64,000 bases of DNA, taken from Kalmusia sp. IMI 367209. Lineage: Eukaryota > Ascomycota > Dothideomycetes > Pleosporales > Didymosphaeriaceae. The position numbers and the translations under genes are program-made. Of the stretch, positions 51,080 through 62,461 are shown piece by piece. The DNA lies in contig JAPEUQ010000011.1 in the NCBI GenBank assembly GCA_027946365.1, positions 1 to 64,000 on the forward strand. The letters are read 5' to 3'. A model generated the notes under the pieces. It was not told the origin of the DNA and made no database searches. It saw only the letters and a list, made by a program, of their open reading frames with translations. Position 1 is the first letter of the stretch; each line of letters starts with the position of its first letter.

Positions 51080-51743
51080 ATCGACTATTTTCTTGTCTTT
51101 TATAGATAGTATACCACGGTATCTGGTTGACAGAATGACTTCAGAGTGCGAACGACAGCCGCAACGGTATTTTAAAGGGATGCAAGGCTTGAGTACTGGC
51201 ACATAATTCGGATGGTTTTAGACAGGGGTTCCAGATAAACAGTGTATTGGAGTTTTCATGATGGCTATGGGCTACTTAATATAAATGGACGGCCTAAAAC
51301 TTCAGTGAGGCTGTTGATTCGAGCATGCTGGTACAGTCATCCTAGCATTAATTATACAAATGCAGACACTTCCTCGTACAGCTCGATCGCCGTAAGCACT
51401 TACTAGAAACATGCTTATACTCTGAGAGTGAGCTTTGGCTGTTACACTTGGTTGGTTCTGCTTTTCTGGAGCTGCGTGAATCCCAGCGATGGAAAGTTCA
51501 CGATCGTCAGTACCCCGCACGCTATAAACTCTAAAATGGTGAAAGATCACCGCTCACGAACACAACTGTGTAATACAACGTATATGGAGCTCCGCATACC
51601 ACGAACTAGTTCGCGCACGAAAAGCGAAATAGTCTATACCTGAAAATAGCATCGACGGCACTGTTAGATGTTATTCTAGGTTATTGTGCCTGGCCCGCAT
51701 GTCCTTCTAGTCCTCCTCTTTCATACTTGACTTCAGCATCAAT
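51080..51743. promoter_or_regulatory. Divergent intergenic region between transporter and cyclase
   Basis: About 660 bp separate the two divergent start codons, so the promoters share this DNA and could be co-regulated. Short open frames here overlap on both strands and show no family resemblance. I saw no clear inverted repeat for a dimeric Zn2Cys6 factor (for example CGG-Nx-CCG) that I would defend. Confidence 0.4.
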
Positions 51744-52721
51744 ATGGACAGAATTTACAACATGCCTTTTGACTCTCTCCCTGACCAGAAGCGTGTCTGG
51801 TTAGGCAAACCAGGAAGTCGCGAGGAGGGCCTAGGCAAGCTCGCTCTTCTCACGCCAGATGTTGTCGCTAAAGCTGCAAGCGAGATACGCACGGGGAGGC
51901 GCATTGCTCTAGGCTGGGAGCTCACAAAACTTGAGAACGTTGGCCTTGGACGCCAACCATATAAGCACAAGATTGTGCCCTTGCTGGATGGAGTAGCATT
52001 CGATGACGTTTTCACGTTCAATCCGCAGCAAAGCAGTCAATGGGATGGTCTAAGGCACTTCTCACAACCCATTCCCAACACCGAAGGGAAGAAAACTGAG
52101 AACAGAGTATTTTACGGTGGCACAACGGCGAAGGAAATTCTAGATCGGTCAAATGATCGAATTGGTCTGCAGCACTGGGCAAGAGAAGGAATTGCAGGGA
52201 GAGGTGTCCTCATCGATTACGCAAGCTGGGCTGAAAAGAACGGAATAAAGTATTCAACCTTCAGCCAGCATAGGATCAAGTTGCATGAGATCGAACAGAT
52301 AGTAGAAGAATCAGGTCTTAGTTTTCGATCAGGAGACATTCTCTTCGTCCGCATTGGCATGACAAGGGAATGGGATATCACCATGACAATTGAGCAGAAG
52401 AAAAAGTACGCAGCGCAGACTCGTCCCATGCACGCAGGAGTTGAGGTAACAAAAGACGTGTTGCGATGGATATGGGACAACAAGTTTTCAGCCGTCGCTG
52501 GTGACGCGATTTCGTGGGAAGTGTATCCACCCACGGGGGAGCTTTTCCTTCATGAGTATCTACTAGCGGGATGGGGCATGCCTATAGGAGAGATGTTTGA
52601 TCTGGAAGAACTGAGCAGAATTTGTGCAGAAGAGAGGAGATGGACATTTTTCGTTGCGAGTACGCCATTCAACGCGCCTGGTGGCGTCTCAAGCCCACCA
52701 AATTGTATGGCCATATTCTAG
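51744..52721 (+). CDS. Cyclase-family metal-dependent hydrolase (kynurenine formamidase-like fold)
   Basis: Single exon, 325 aa, no signal peptide, probably cytosolic. It matches the fungal branch of the cyclase family (Pfam PF04199), which opens cyclic or acyl-amide/lactone substrates using a bound metal. Visible signatures: the N-terminal FDSLP...LGKLALLTPDVV (about 9-41), QWDGLRHF at about 99-106 in the place of the HxGTHxDxPxH metal site, GIAGRGVLIDYASW (149-162), RSGDILFVRIG (195-205), VAGDAISWE (251-259) and HEYLLAGWGMPIGEMFDLEEL (270-290). Length and motif order are usual for the family. The ATG at 51,744 (TCAATATGG) has an acceptable context; the in-frame ATG at codon 7 is an alternative. 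It is divergent from the transporter gene, suggesting a shared substrate. The frame is intact. The exact substrate cannot be read from sequence. Confidence 0.9.
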   Translation: MDRIYNMPFDSLPDQKRVWLGKPGSREEGLGKLALLTPDVVAKAASEIRTGRRIALGWELTKLENVGLGRQPYKHKIVPLLDGVAFDDVFTFNPQQSSQWDGLRHFSQPIPNTEGKKTENRVFYGGTTAKEILDRSNDRIGLQHWAREGIAGRGVLIDYASWAEKNGIKYSTFSQHRIKLHEIEQIVEESGLSFRSGDILFVRIGMTREWDITMTIEQKKKYAAQTRPMHAGVEVTKDVLRWIWDNKFSAVAGDAISWEVYPPTGELFLHEYLLAGWGMPIGEMFDLEELSRICAEERRWTFFVASTPFNAPGGVSSPPNCMAIF

Positions 52722-55200
52722 ATTGCAAAACAGTCAGTAGTGAGTGAATACTTTGACTAAGCGATACTTCCTATCAATACCATGTACGCATTCTGTTCTG
52801 AGTCGCCTATGCATTGATTATAATGATCATTCCGATTATCGTTGTAAACGTCTAAGTACGACCAAGATTCCAGCTAAATACCTGGCATCTGCGCGAATGG
52901 TATACGTGCCATGCATATACATGGATATTAACGCTTTCTTATGAAAAAGATACGAATTCTAATTGTCACATCCTTGATGGGTCAACACGAGCATTCTCCA
53001 ATAGCACGTAGGAATCTACAGTCGTACATAGCCATTCAGGGTACTGTGTAGCCTCAAATTATGTGCTAGTATATCACCTTTGGTTGTCTGTCGAACAACT
53101 CCTGATGCTTGGCCCTGCATTGGCATTTTGGAAAGAGAGTCAAGATCAGTCATCGAGGTACCTGAGTATATATTCTGCAAATTACTGGTATTTCCTTGGC
53201 TTTTATGATCGCTCTGACCTTAATAGATGACAGCCTAATCAAATTGCACCTGGCACATATCGCCAGCTCGTGGTAAACAGTGGTTTATAAATTTTACCCA
53301 TCAATCGTAATTCAGCCTCCTCGTACATACTTTTGCCGCAGAATCTCAAAAGGTGCAATTAATGAGCGCATCGTTTCTTGCGGTTGTGGGCCTCATAGAC
53401 ATGCTATTGCAAGCTCGCTAGACTCTCATGTACTTAACTCAAAGACTTGCATAGTACAAAACGGCTTGTCCAGCCCTGAAACATTCCAGGAAAAAAAATT
53501 GCCAGGCGACATGACTGATACTACATGCTCACCTTTCGTCAAATCTTCAGTCTGATTCAATATAGGTCACAATTCACGAGGTGGATGAAACTCAATTACA
53601 TTGAAGCTATTCGGTGTCTCAGAAAAAAACCAGCGAGAACGCCCTTCTCAGTCGTTGCAGGAGCGTAGACGCGGTGCCACGACTGTACAGTGACGCATAC
53701 TTTGCTAACACATTTTGCTCATGATAATGCGCTACATCCTGAGCCTTCCAACCATTCAAAGAACACTAACTTACTCTAAGAAATTTTGTGTCCTGGCATC
53801 GTTATTATACGTTAACGTATGAACGATGGATGCGACTACAATGGGTGCCTTCATTCGGCATGGTAGGCAGAAGATTCAAAGAATTTTTCTCCCCCTTGAC
53901 GGCAGCGCGACGAGTAACTCTAAAGACAGCCAAGATATGCCGGGGCGGAATGAGACCTGCGGAACAAACGCTAAACACTGCTTGTGGAGGTGCAACTAGA
54001 TTCAGGAGGTTGCTGCATTACGTCCGGTCCTTTCAAGAAGTGGGTACCATGATCAAAGTCTCGATGCCCCACTTCGAAGTAACACTCATCTCTAAAGCTA
54101 GAAAGTAAACTTCGGGCCGACTCCAGCATACCACAATGTTTCCCAATCCATGCCCAACCCGCTGCATCAAGTGCGACATCAGTATTCAATCCCCTTTTGA
54201 CACGAAGAATAAATAACTTGCAAATTTCATGAGTAACAGTGCCAATATTCTCCTTCTAAGCTACGGGGGAAAGCTCCGAGCCCGGCCGTCTACGAATATA
54301 CCTTCGCTGATTCACCGCTATCAGTGGCGATTTAGAATCAATATGTTAAAAATGCGAAATTACTTATTGCTAGAATGATGGCTTCCATGAACTTTCCACC
54401 GACTAGACCAAGGGGGGGGGGCATCTTGGGGTGGCGAATGCTTCTAGTATGCCTATCGGACCATTTCGCGACTTGAATGAATAGGAAGGGCGATGACACA
54501 CGAGTCACAATCAATGCAGTTGTACTGATGTATTATGGAAAAAGCTTTTCAATGAAAACTTCCCATTAGGAAATTTTCGTTGAACTTCAATTCGCCGATC
54601 GAGCAGATGACTGTAATATCAGAGCTCCAGGAAGCAGTAATCTGTGAATACAGAGCACTTATTCGTGCGCTGGTAGGTCATGCCGAGCTTAGCATCGAGA
54701 CAAGAAAGTGGCAGCCTGGACGAGGTTTTCGAGCGGTCAGCTAGTAACATGATGCGAGCTAATATCTACCAAACGGGCGCCTGTCTTGGATGCTTTATCA
54801 TTAGTTGTTTCTAATAATAGTCCTGATCATTGAGGGCGGCATACGCCTCTATTCGATATAAGATCGGGGGAATACTGCCTCGAAGCACCTATAGCGTTAT
54901 ACACTGCTCTAGTTCCCAGTGCTAGCCTTGTACCGATGCTGAGTTCTACCCTCAGAAAGTTCATGCCGGTAACATTACCCTTCTTTCTCCTGACGATGAA
55001 CTCGTCGACTTGTGCATCTTCAAGCAGTGATCATCGATACCAGCTTGATAACCTAGCTATGGCGGGTGACGTGACTACTTAAATACTGTGAGGCGCACAT
55101 ACGTATGGTATGTTATTTATTCTTGAACTTAGCTTCACACTGATTGGCGATTCTAGACGCAACATAATGCATCTAGAAACTTGCTAGAAATGTCAATAAT
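52722..55200. other. Intergenic DNA, no gene supported
   Basis: About 2.5 kb of normal composition. Open stretches exist at 53,280-53,555 (+), 53,788-54,108 (+) and 53,971-54,189 (-, containing YFEVGHRDFDHGTHF), but none could be tied to a family or extended into a spliced gene. Around 54,900-55,060 the minus strand reads DEFIVRRKKGNVTGMNFLRV, again unassigned. A run of ten G lies at about 54,412-54,421. Confidence 0.45.
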
Positions 55201-55295
55201 CACGGTGACCATATATCATGATAGTCAGCAAAGCCACCTTGAGTCTAACAATCTTTCCTTCAGGATTGAAAGAATTTTGTGGCAAGATAACGCAT

Positions 55296-56400
55296 TACCA
55301 ACAGATCATGGACACTGCATACTGGCATAACCGAACCAGACCCGAGGGTCCGGGAAAATGCAGCGAATATATTGCAACCGGTCGCAAGATCAAAGTCACA
55401 ATTAAAGACCTGATGCACATTAGAGAAGATTGGAAGAATGAGAATAGCAGTAGAAGATTCTGGAGAATTGGCTTGATGAATTAGAAGGCGGAAAGGAAGG
55501 GGTTGAGAAAGCAATGAAGAGGATCAGGGATTTGGAGGCAAGTATCCAGAAGCGGATACGATCTCAGTGTAAGTTGATACTACCCCGCTGCGTATCTAAG
55601 TTGCATTAATCTTCGCAACATGAAGCCGTCATTGAGGAAAATGAAGTAAAGGACGATTTCGACACGAAGGTTGAAAATCATCCCTTACTCTCGTTGGTAC
55701 TCGCAAAGGCGATCAATAGCACTTCGCAAACGAAAATCTGACATTGTCTCAACGCCAGCTAGTCAGTTCTCCTTTTGATGACAAAAGGTGCAACGTTCTT
55801 CATTACGCGATAAAGGCTAGAGAGGACAGATTTTTAATAGAGCTACTTGAACGCAATTAGATACGAGGTAATGCTCATATTCTCACGTGAAAAAGGACGA
55901 CGATGTTGGATGCCCGCTTCACCTTGCCCTCGTTGTAGGGAAGATCCACATAATGACTGCGCAACTCAACGCTAGAGCAAACATCGCTGGCAAAGATAGG
56001 GATAGACTTATCTGTCTGAATAAGACGCTCAATGAGGGCTAGATTGTTGTTGTCGAATTGCTGATAAATCACAAGGCAAACGAGAAGTTGTTAGAGTACG
56101 TGGAGGGCGGGGCCCCTGATCCGAACTTTTAACGCCGGCCAGGTTGAGGAAAGATCGTCCGCTGTCAGTTGTCGTAAATGGAGCTTCTTTTGAGCGTGAG
56201 TTTTAACGCTCACGTCCAATCTTTGCTTTTGTTAGAATTGCTGACTAGTCATGTCTTCCTTACTACGGTGTTGCTTGCATTCAATGATTCCCCCAATTGG
56301 GTTGGGGTTCGGGTTGTGCTGAGAGCTGTTGCTCAGATGGAAGAGGGGTGGCTATTGCGCTTAGGTCTACTCATCATTGTTCCAGGTCATGGAAGCTAGC
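55296..56400 (+). pseudogene. Ankyrin-repeat protein relic
   Basis: The plus strand shows pieces of a cytoplasmic ankyrin-repeat protein in shifting frames: a charged segment WLDELEGGKEGVEKAMKRIR followed by DLEASIQKRI (about 55,465-55,565), then CNVLHYAIKAREDRFLIELLERN ended by a stop (about 55,790-55,860), then CPLHLALVVGKIHIMTAQLNARANIAGKDRD (about 55,910-56,005), IVVVELLINHKANEKLL and DRPLSVVVNGASFERE (to about 56,200). LHxA and VxxLLxxxAN are ankyrin hallmarks. At least three frame changes and several stops separate the pieces. Fungal proteins of this sort often carry an N-terminal NACHT or other signalling domain, but none is seen here. Boundaries are approximate. Confidence 0.7.
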
Positions 56401-56950
56401 GAGGCAAATTTGTTCTCATATTGGAGTGATTGTATGTTTACGATTGTGGAATGCCTGCACAAGCTATACTAGCCATCGCTGAATTGAAACTTAAGATAAT
56501 AAAGGCTAAATTAACGCTGACCCATATTCGAGTTCAAAGCCATGAGGTCTCTTCGCCTACATCTAGTATTACAACAATCGATTAGCTTTAGAAAAAGTTG
56601 AAGCAGTGCTCTACTTGACTACGTTGCTTCAAAAATACACCTCAGGCATTTTGTGAGTTGAGGACCCGTTCGAAAGCAATGCATGCCCATGTGCAGGTGG
56701 GTAATGGAAGAATCGCTGCCGAGACAGAGTGTCTAATCATGATTCTTGTGCATGTCAAATATATCTCAGATCCTGTTTCACAGAGCAGCAATTTCACCAT
56801 TACACTTCTTTGACGTATTGTAGAGTACTCTAAAGTACAGGTTGTTGTAGTTTTCGGGGTGGGTACTCGCATATGAGTTACGTTGAGAATACTTCAATTA
56901 CAGTCTCTGCATTCTTCGGCAGCATTTGTTTCACTGTAGTATGCCCAGTC

Positions 56951-57170
56951 TCTGGGTTTTCAGAAAAAGTGGCAGAATAAATGAGCTCAACACCTAAGAT
57001 TTGCATGTATACTAACAAAACCAGAGAACTGTAACTTGAACATTCGTTGTGAAGAACAATCTACTGTACGATATGTTGGTTACTGCAATTTTTTGTGGGT
57101 GCGGCATTTCGCCCAGTTTGCTGTTCGCATGCCAAGCCTCAAATTCTGCCACTTTTTCTGAAACCCTAGC
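56951..57170. mobile_element. hAT-like MITE candidate, ~220 bp
   Basis: Terminal inverted repeats of about 25 bp: GGGTTTTCAGAAAAAGTGGCAGAAT on the left pairs with the reverse complement of ATTCTGCCACTTTTTCTGAAACCCT on the right, with one or two mismatches. The outermost bases (TCTGGG / GCTAGGG inward) recall hAT ends. The flanks GCCCAGTC (left) and GCCAGTCT (right) share CCAGTC, a possible imperfect 8-bp target duplication. It contains no coding sequence and lies about 265 bp upstream of the amidohydrolase start, so it may influence that promoter. Confidence 0.55.
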
Positions 57171-57225
57171 GCCAGTCTAGTGAACCTTTCATACGTAGTC
57201 GGACCCTTGTATTGTGAACAGCTAT

Positions 57226-57276
57226 GCTTCGGGCTCGCGCTTCGGGCTCGCGCTTCGGGCTCGCGCTTCGGGCTTT
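57226..57276. repeat. 13-bp tandem repeat, nearly 4 copies
   Basis: GCTTCGGGCTCGC repeated at 57,226, 57,239, 57,252 and partly 57,265. The unit is GC-rich and, unlike the repeats left of 41 kb, unaffected by C-to-T change. It lies in the 5' region of the amidohydrolase. Open frames running through it on the minus strand are a by-product of the repeat. Confidence 0.85.
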
Positions 57277-57434
57277 GAAAGGCCGCGAAAATAACACATG
57301 ACATAAATTGGTCGCGTTTCGGCAATGCACAAGGTACGGGTTGATATAATGTACATGAATTGAAGAAAACGCTTCACGACAAGCATTATCAAGTCCGTTA
57401 ACTTCCTGGCTTTCATTGATTGAATTACAAAGCC

Positions 57435-59122
57435 ATGTCTTCTGATAACTTATTGCTCCGAGGAGGCACCGTTCTCTATCATGATGAAAATGATCGGGTA
57501 ACTGCACTTCCGGATACTGACATACTCATTATTGGAGAAACAATTGTCGACATAGGCCAGAATCTGAGCGAACCTATTCCGGCAACGGTAATAGATTGTC
57601 AAAATAAGATCATCTCGCCAGGGTTCGTTAATACCCATCATCATCTATGGCAGACTCAATTGAAAGCACGTTATGCCGATCATACATTTATTGACTACAT
57701 GCCCGCCGGTAAGAGAAATCACCTAAGCCTTTATATCGCAAGTTATTACCACTGCTAATTTGATATCTTCAATCAGGCAATTTTCAGAGTCACTCTTACA
57801 CCGCCGAGGATATGTTTTGGGGCCAATTAGGAGGTTGTTTAGAAGCGATAGACTCTGGGACTACGTTTGTTCTGGATCACATGCATGCTGGCAAAACTAG
57901 TGAGCATGGTAAGCACACCATACATGCACAATAATCAGCACATGTTTTTTCTGCTCCCTCATGATTATTCTCAATGCTAACTCGGTGCAAGCTTCTCAAG
58001 CCCTGCAAGCAGTCAAGATATCGGGCCTACGAGCAGTCTTTGCGTATGCATTTCCTTGGTTCCGCTTCCAGAAGTGGAATCAGACTGAATGCACGCCTAT
58101 GGACGATATCATGCCAGAATGGGTTTTTGGTCAAATCGAGACTTGGCTGAAGGAGCAAGTATTTACGGGTAGTCGAGTACACATAGGTTTCGGTTTCGAT
58201 TTTTACTTCCTCCCAAAAGAAGTGCTACAAAGAATCTTCTCACGGGTTCGCAAGGCTGGAGTAAAATTGATCACAAGCCATGTAGTCGACAGTGTGGAGA
58301 TTGGTAAGTAAAGCATGGATATCTAGGGTCTCATCTGCATTACTGTCGCAGCGCTGATTACTAATGCCAGGTATGCAATCCCCCGTAAAGAAGATGAAAG
58401 AAGCTGAGCTCCTTGGTCCTGATATCGTATTGTCGCATTGCAATAGACTCGATAGCACCGACCTAAAGACACTCAGTGCGCACGGTATCTATGTTTCAAG
58501 TACCCCAGAGACTGAGGCACAAATGGGCTTGGGCTGGCCGATGGCGCTAGAGCCTCACGTAAACGGTTCGATCGGGGTTGACACACACGCGTGCGGTCCC
58601 TCGACCGTGCTTGGGCAAGCGCGGTCCCTTCTCTTACTCAGTCGGCAACAGAAAAACATACAATGCCTTGAGCAGTCAAAATTCCCGAGAACGCTACGAG
58701 GAAATACAGAGAAGGTCTTTAATCTCGCCACCATCGAAGGAGCTCGTGCTGTTGGCATGGGGGACCGAATGGGTAAGATTGCAAAAGGCTATCTTGCAGA
58801 TCTCGTAATCTTCAATACCACATCACCAAGTATGCTCTGTGCATATCAATTCGATCCTTTGGTTGCAGTTTTGAGGCATAGCGACGTACGGGACGTGGAT
58901 ACTGTGATCATCGATGGAAAGGTTCGAAAACAATCTGGCAAACTATTACCAATACAACTCGAGGATGGCAAAAAGATATCATACGATGAAATTGGGGAAA
59001 TTCTCGCACAGAGTCAACAAGATATTTCGAAAAGAATAGACAAAGTAAATTTGGAGAAGGGTCGCGAGCTTCTCTTAGGACTATTGCACATCACCGACGA
59101 TAATTTTCAGAGTGCAGATTGA
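57435..59122 (+). CDS. Metal-dependent amidohydrolase (ATZ/TRZ chlorohydrolase/cytosine deaminase-like)
   Basis: Four exons: 57435-57708, 57777-57908, 57992-58303, 58371-59122; 489 aa. All three introns are GT-AG, 67-83 bp, with CTAA-type branch sites, and the exons join in frame. Amidohydrolase superfamily TIM barrel, likely cytosolic: the metal ligands are visible as HHH (residues 68-70, PGFVNTHHHLWQ), a conserved LDHMHAG (about 124-130), ITSHVV (His about 232), LSHCNRL (His about 262) and SIGVDTHACGPS (Asp about 310). The C-terminal TIEGARAVGMGDRMGKIAKGYLADLVIFN is the usual composite-domain return typical of this group. Length is as expected. Members hydrolyse C-N or C-Cl bonds of heterocycles; the precise substrate cannot be told. 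The ATG at 57,435 (AGCCATGT) is the first good start. A 13-bp repeat and a MITE candidate lie upstream. Confidence 0.92.
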
Positions 59123-59349
59123 GAGCCAACTAGAACATAGATAATTGATTATCTCCTCTGCGCATAAGGCTAGTTCTCGCACTCCATGATTCATCTTAAA
59201 CATTTAAAGAGAAATGGAGTGACGAGTGATCTCTAGACCCGACTGAGAGCCCTTGGTATATCGTACCCGAACAATTGGAGGAAGCATTTTGCGGCTCTTT
59301 GTGAAGGCTACTGTACGTCTTCCGCGCTCAATTATAATCCTCAACACTT

Positions 59350-60295
59350 ATGGCCTTGAGCTGTGCAGGAACGAATGAGGTATAAAGAAGATGATAAGTG
59401 AAAGAAGGGTGGAGAGGAAAAACAGCGCAAGAGAGAGCAGGAAGCCAGAAAAATTGAGGCACGCGAACGAGAAGAGAGAAACGAGCACATTCGACTGAGG
59501 ACCAAGCAAGTGAGGAAAGAGTGCGAACGTAAAGCAAAAGAGGAGGCCGAAAAGGGAAGGGAAGAATGGAGCAAGGTATGGGTACTCTTGATATCATCTC
59601 ACCGTAGTACGTTGCATAAATTCTCATCTATTTCAATCCTTCGGCTAGGATATGTATCCTAATGGAGGTAGAAAACGATGTGAAGGGCACTTCAGTACGT
59701 ACACAGCATGATTATATAATGCAATAGTGCTAACAGGTTATTTTCAAAGAGCTTCATGAGATCATACCATGGTCTGTAAAATCTGGTGTCCACAAGAACA
59801 TATCAGGATCTGCGGTCGAAGAAATTTTTAAGAAGGCCCCTCCCCAAGACACTGTTGCTGAGAGTATTTCTACGCGAATGAAGGTGGAATAGAAGACAAG
59901 GCTCTCGCAAAACTCTTTAACACAGTGGCTCAGGTTGTGATCAAGATAGAAATGGAGACGGGGCGCCAGCGGAGGCGATGAAAACAAGCGAGGCACATAA
60001 TGTAGCATCCAATTCTGGATCCTCGAATGGAAGGCACTAACTTTGCTCCCTATACCGTGGCAGGAAGAGCAAGAATCGTGGTTTAGGAATCAGAAAGCGG
60101 TCAATAAGTGTCTTAGGAACTCATGCAGCTTTCTGGGATCAGGGCTCTAACAACCGAAGATGAAGCTGAGGCAGCACTCTTCAGGAAAACAGCGATTGAG
60201 AGGATTATGAACGGGAAGAAGATCAAAATAATCATACCTAGTTTTCATAGGCTCCATGAAACTCTAGATGGGACGTTTTTGGTGTTACTATGCTG
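59350..60295 (+). pseudogene. Decayed gene with a highly charged coiled-coil region
   Basis: The plus strand from 59,350 to about 59,575 reads as one long helix rich in Glu, Lys and Arg (KKGGEEKQRKREQEARKIEA, REREERNEHIRLRTKQVRKE, KAKEEAEKGREEWSK), broken by one stop near 59,397. Downstream in other frames are ELHEIIPWSVKSGVHKNISG, AVEEIFKKAPPQDTVAESIS (about 59,750-59,885) and an open run of 57 codons at 60,123-60,293 (LTTEDEAEAALFRKTAIERI). These look like parts of one broken gene, but no family was recognised and splicing cannot be reconstructed. It could also be two separate relics. Confidence 0.45.
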
Positions 60296-61238
60296 AACTC
60301 TAGATTTCTGTTACGAATTTTTCTGTTAGGATTACGGCAAAACTTATAATATAAAGATGTATTGTCTATGAAGGTACTATTGATGGGTAAATTATCAAAC
60401 GATTCTGATTACGCATAGATATTCTCAGTAACATATCAACCGTTTGCAACGTGAACATCTTTACTTTATTATCTGCGAAGAGTAGAAGACCTATGAATAG
60501 ACATGACCACGGTAGTGGTGATGCGTTCGTGCTTCCCGGGGTGACTTCCAAGATTGTGAACCTGGCACTGTGGTTTGTCGCACACGTATATATGCAGGGC
60601 ATGTTGAATGAAAGATCTTGAATTATTCTCCGCTGCAGACTGTGGCTATAGTCGTTGTAGTGGGTGGGTGATTTATATTACATTTGGCTACTTCTCCAGC
60701 ATGAGCCGACGCTAACGTTGCAACGTTACTTCGTATCCTCTGCATTTGAACTTTCAGGTCCCTCTTTCTCAAACGATTGCCACACTTATGAATGAAGTTG
60801 AAATTCGAAACAATATCTCTATCCAACGGATATGGCCAAAGATTACTCCCAGGTTCAAGAAGACTTCATCATGAATCTGTCCGTTGTCAATATTATCACT
60901 CGCAGAAACCCATCAGAGTTTTAATTGGTAGGAAGCATGACTGCCCTTGAGTACCAATGAATATGAGGTCGGGCATGATCGCTCTACTTTCAAAGTCGCT
61001 CATAGTAAAACACATAAAAAGCACCTTACGATCTAAAAATAGTAACAGTTGAGAAACTTTCTTTCGATATCCTTAATGACAATTACGACGCGTCAGCTAT
61101 CCACCACGCGATGAACCTTTCTCATTTTTCGTATTCACTATGATTATAGGCTCTCCTACGTCAGGGCGGCTTTGAACTAATCTATCATATTTGCTTTTAC
61201 TATGTAATATATAAAAGTCTAAAATACGTTCTAAATAT
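60296..61238. other. Intergenic DNA, nothing recognised
   Basis: About 940 bp of normal composition, ending in an AT-rich 3' region of the RTA1-like gene (61,190-61,238). Short frames at 60,366-60,826 on the minus strand show no family signal. Confidence 0.5.
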
Positions 61239-62461
61239 TCAATCTTCTATGTTAACTCTTGATAAGGGTATGGAATTATCTATGAGCTCACTGCCAACCT
61301 CGTGGTAACTATAGGCACCAATAGGCGTACCACTCGAAGATTGTTGATCTAGCTGGCTTTCAATATCTACAATCACCCAAACACCAAGCGCAGCCAAGAT
61401 GGGCAGACACTCGATAGCATAGAAAAAGACCTCGTTGTGTGCTAACACTAAAAGGTAGCCCGTAAAGAATCCAGAAAGCTCAATGAGGCGATAGGCGATC
61501 CTTGTCAGTATGGCTACAAGGCTGAAAACCAAGGCGTATGATATCGAGCGCCATCTTGTCGACGCCTGATCGTACGGGCGAATCCTCATTGCCAATGCAT
61601 TTTCGACCTCTCTGTCTCTCAACTCCCTATTGAGGGAAATTGCTAGGGCGGATGTGTACACCACAAGGACTTCTTGAATGCCGATGCCGACGAGATATAA
61701 CTGCAGCCCAAGCATTGTAGTGTTGACATCTCCTCTTGAGAGAGACAGCTGGCGTTTGGGGGCAATCAGCACACTGGCGATGAGTTGCTCGACCGTAAGA
61801 AGCGGGATGAGGATGGAAAGACACCATGAGAGAACCTTATCTGTGACACCGACCGGTTTCTCATCAGCAATGAAGCCTTTCCTCATCCTTGATAGGATGA
61901 CGCAGTCGAATGCAAATACTACTTTGCACAGGGAGGATAGTCAGCATCAAGGTAGTCACGAGGGAAGGAAAACTAATTTGAAGAGAAGTCAAGGTAGGCG
62001 AAAAGAGCAGAAACAGAAGACTGACATATCGGGCAGACCAGGACCAATGTGTCAGAGAACGCCACGAGCTCCGGCACTTGCTGGTATTTCGTGCCGAATG
62101 CACGCAATATATATGCTGCTAATAGGCATGTCGAAATAAGAGCCCCTACCCAAGGCAGGAGGAAGCTATCCCTCCATGATGATGCGCTTTGTGCGGGCAG
62201 CGAGCCATAACGAAGACGACGACGAGCGGTGCGAACTATGATCAACGCGTACCCTGCCAGGACGGCGGCAGCGGCAGCGGAAAAAACCAAGGCTGCGACG
62301 AATGATGGGTAGTACGGCCGAGAAAGGTACCCGCAGGTCCCGGGCGGCACCCATCCATTGGGATCGGGCCTCACGGTACTTATAGGGCAAGTACGTAATG
62401 TTGACGGACCGTTCAAAACCGCATGAGCGGAGAGAGGAGGGCGGGGAGCGAGTGAGGGCAT
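61239..62461 (-). CDS. RTA1-like membrane protein (seven-helix lipid-translocating/resistance family)
   Basis: Two exons: 62461-62026 and 61921-61239; 372 aa. The intron (62025-61922, 104 bp) has donor GTCAGT and branch TGCTGAC; the acceptor AAAG/TAG offers two sites three bases apart, so residue 146-147 may vary. Hydrophobic segments fit seven helices: YYPSFVAALVFSAAAAAVLAG, FLLPWVGALISTCLLAAYIL, a helix across the junction, WCLSILIPLLTVEQLIASVL, GLQLYLVGIGIQEVLVVYTS, YALVFSLVAILTRIAYRLIE and EVFFYAIECLPILAALGVWV. The motif RIAYRLIELSGFFTGYL...HNEVFFYAIECLPIL is the RTA1 (PF04479) signature. Relatives in yeast (RTA1, RSB1) are linked to resistance to aminocholesterol or export of sphingoid bases; in filamentous fungi they often sit in metabolite clusters. 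The gene is transcribed in the same direction as the neighbouring UstYa-like gene, 526 bp away. Confidence 0.85.

Noticed and set aside
53971..54189. Minus-strand frame with a FEVGHRDFDHGTHF segment resembling a metal-site motif
   Set aside because: Only 72 codons, and neither side extends into a recognisable domain; I could not assign a family honestly.
57166..57507. Ribosomal peptide precursor with repeated cores on the minus strand (SPKREPEARARSA repeats)
   Set aside because: The repeat arises from a 13-bp tandem repeat that is open in more than one frame; there is no signal peptide and the frame overlaps the promoter and start of the amidohydrolase.
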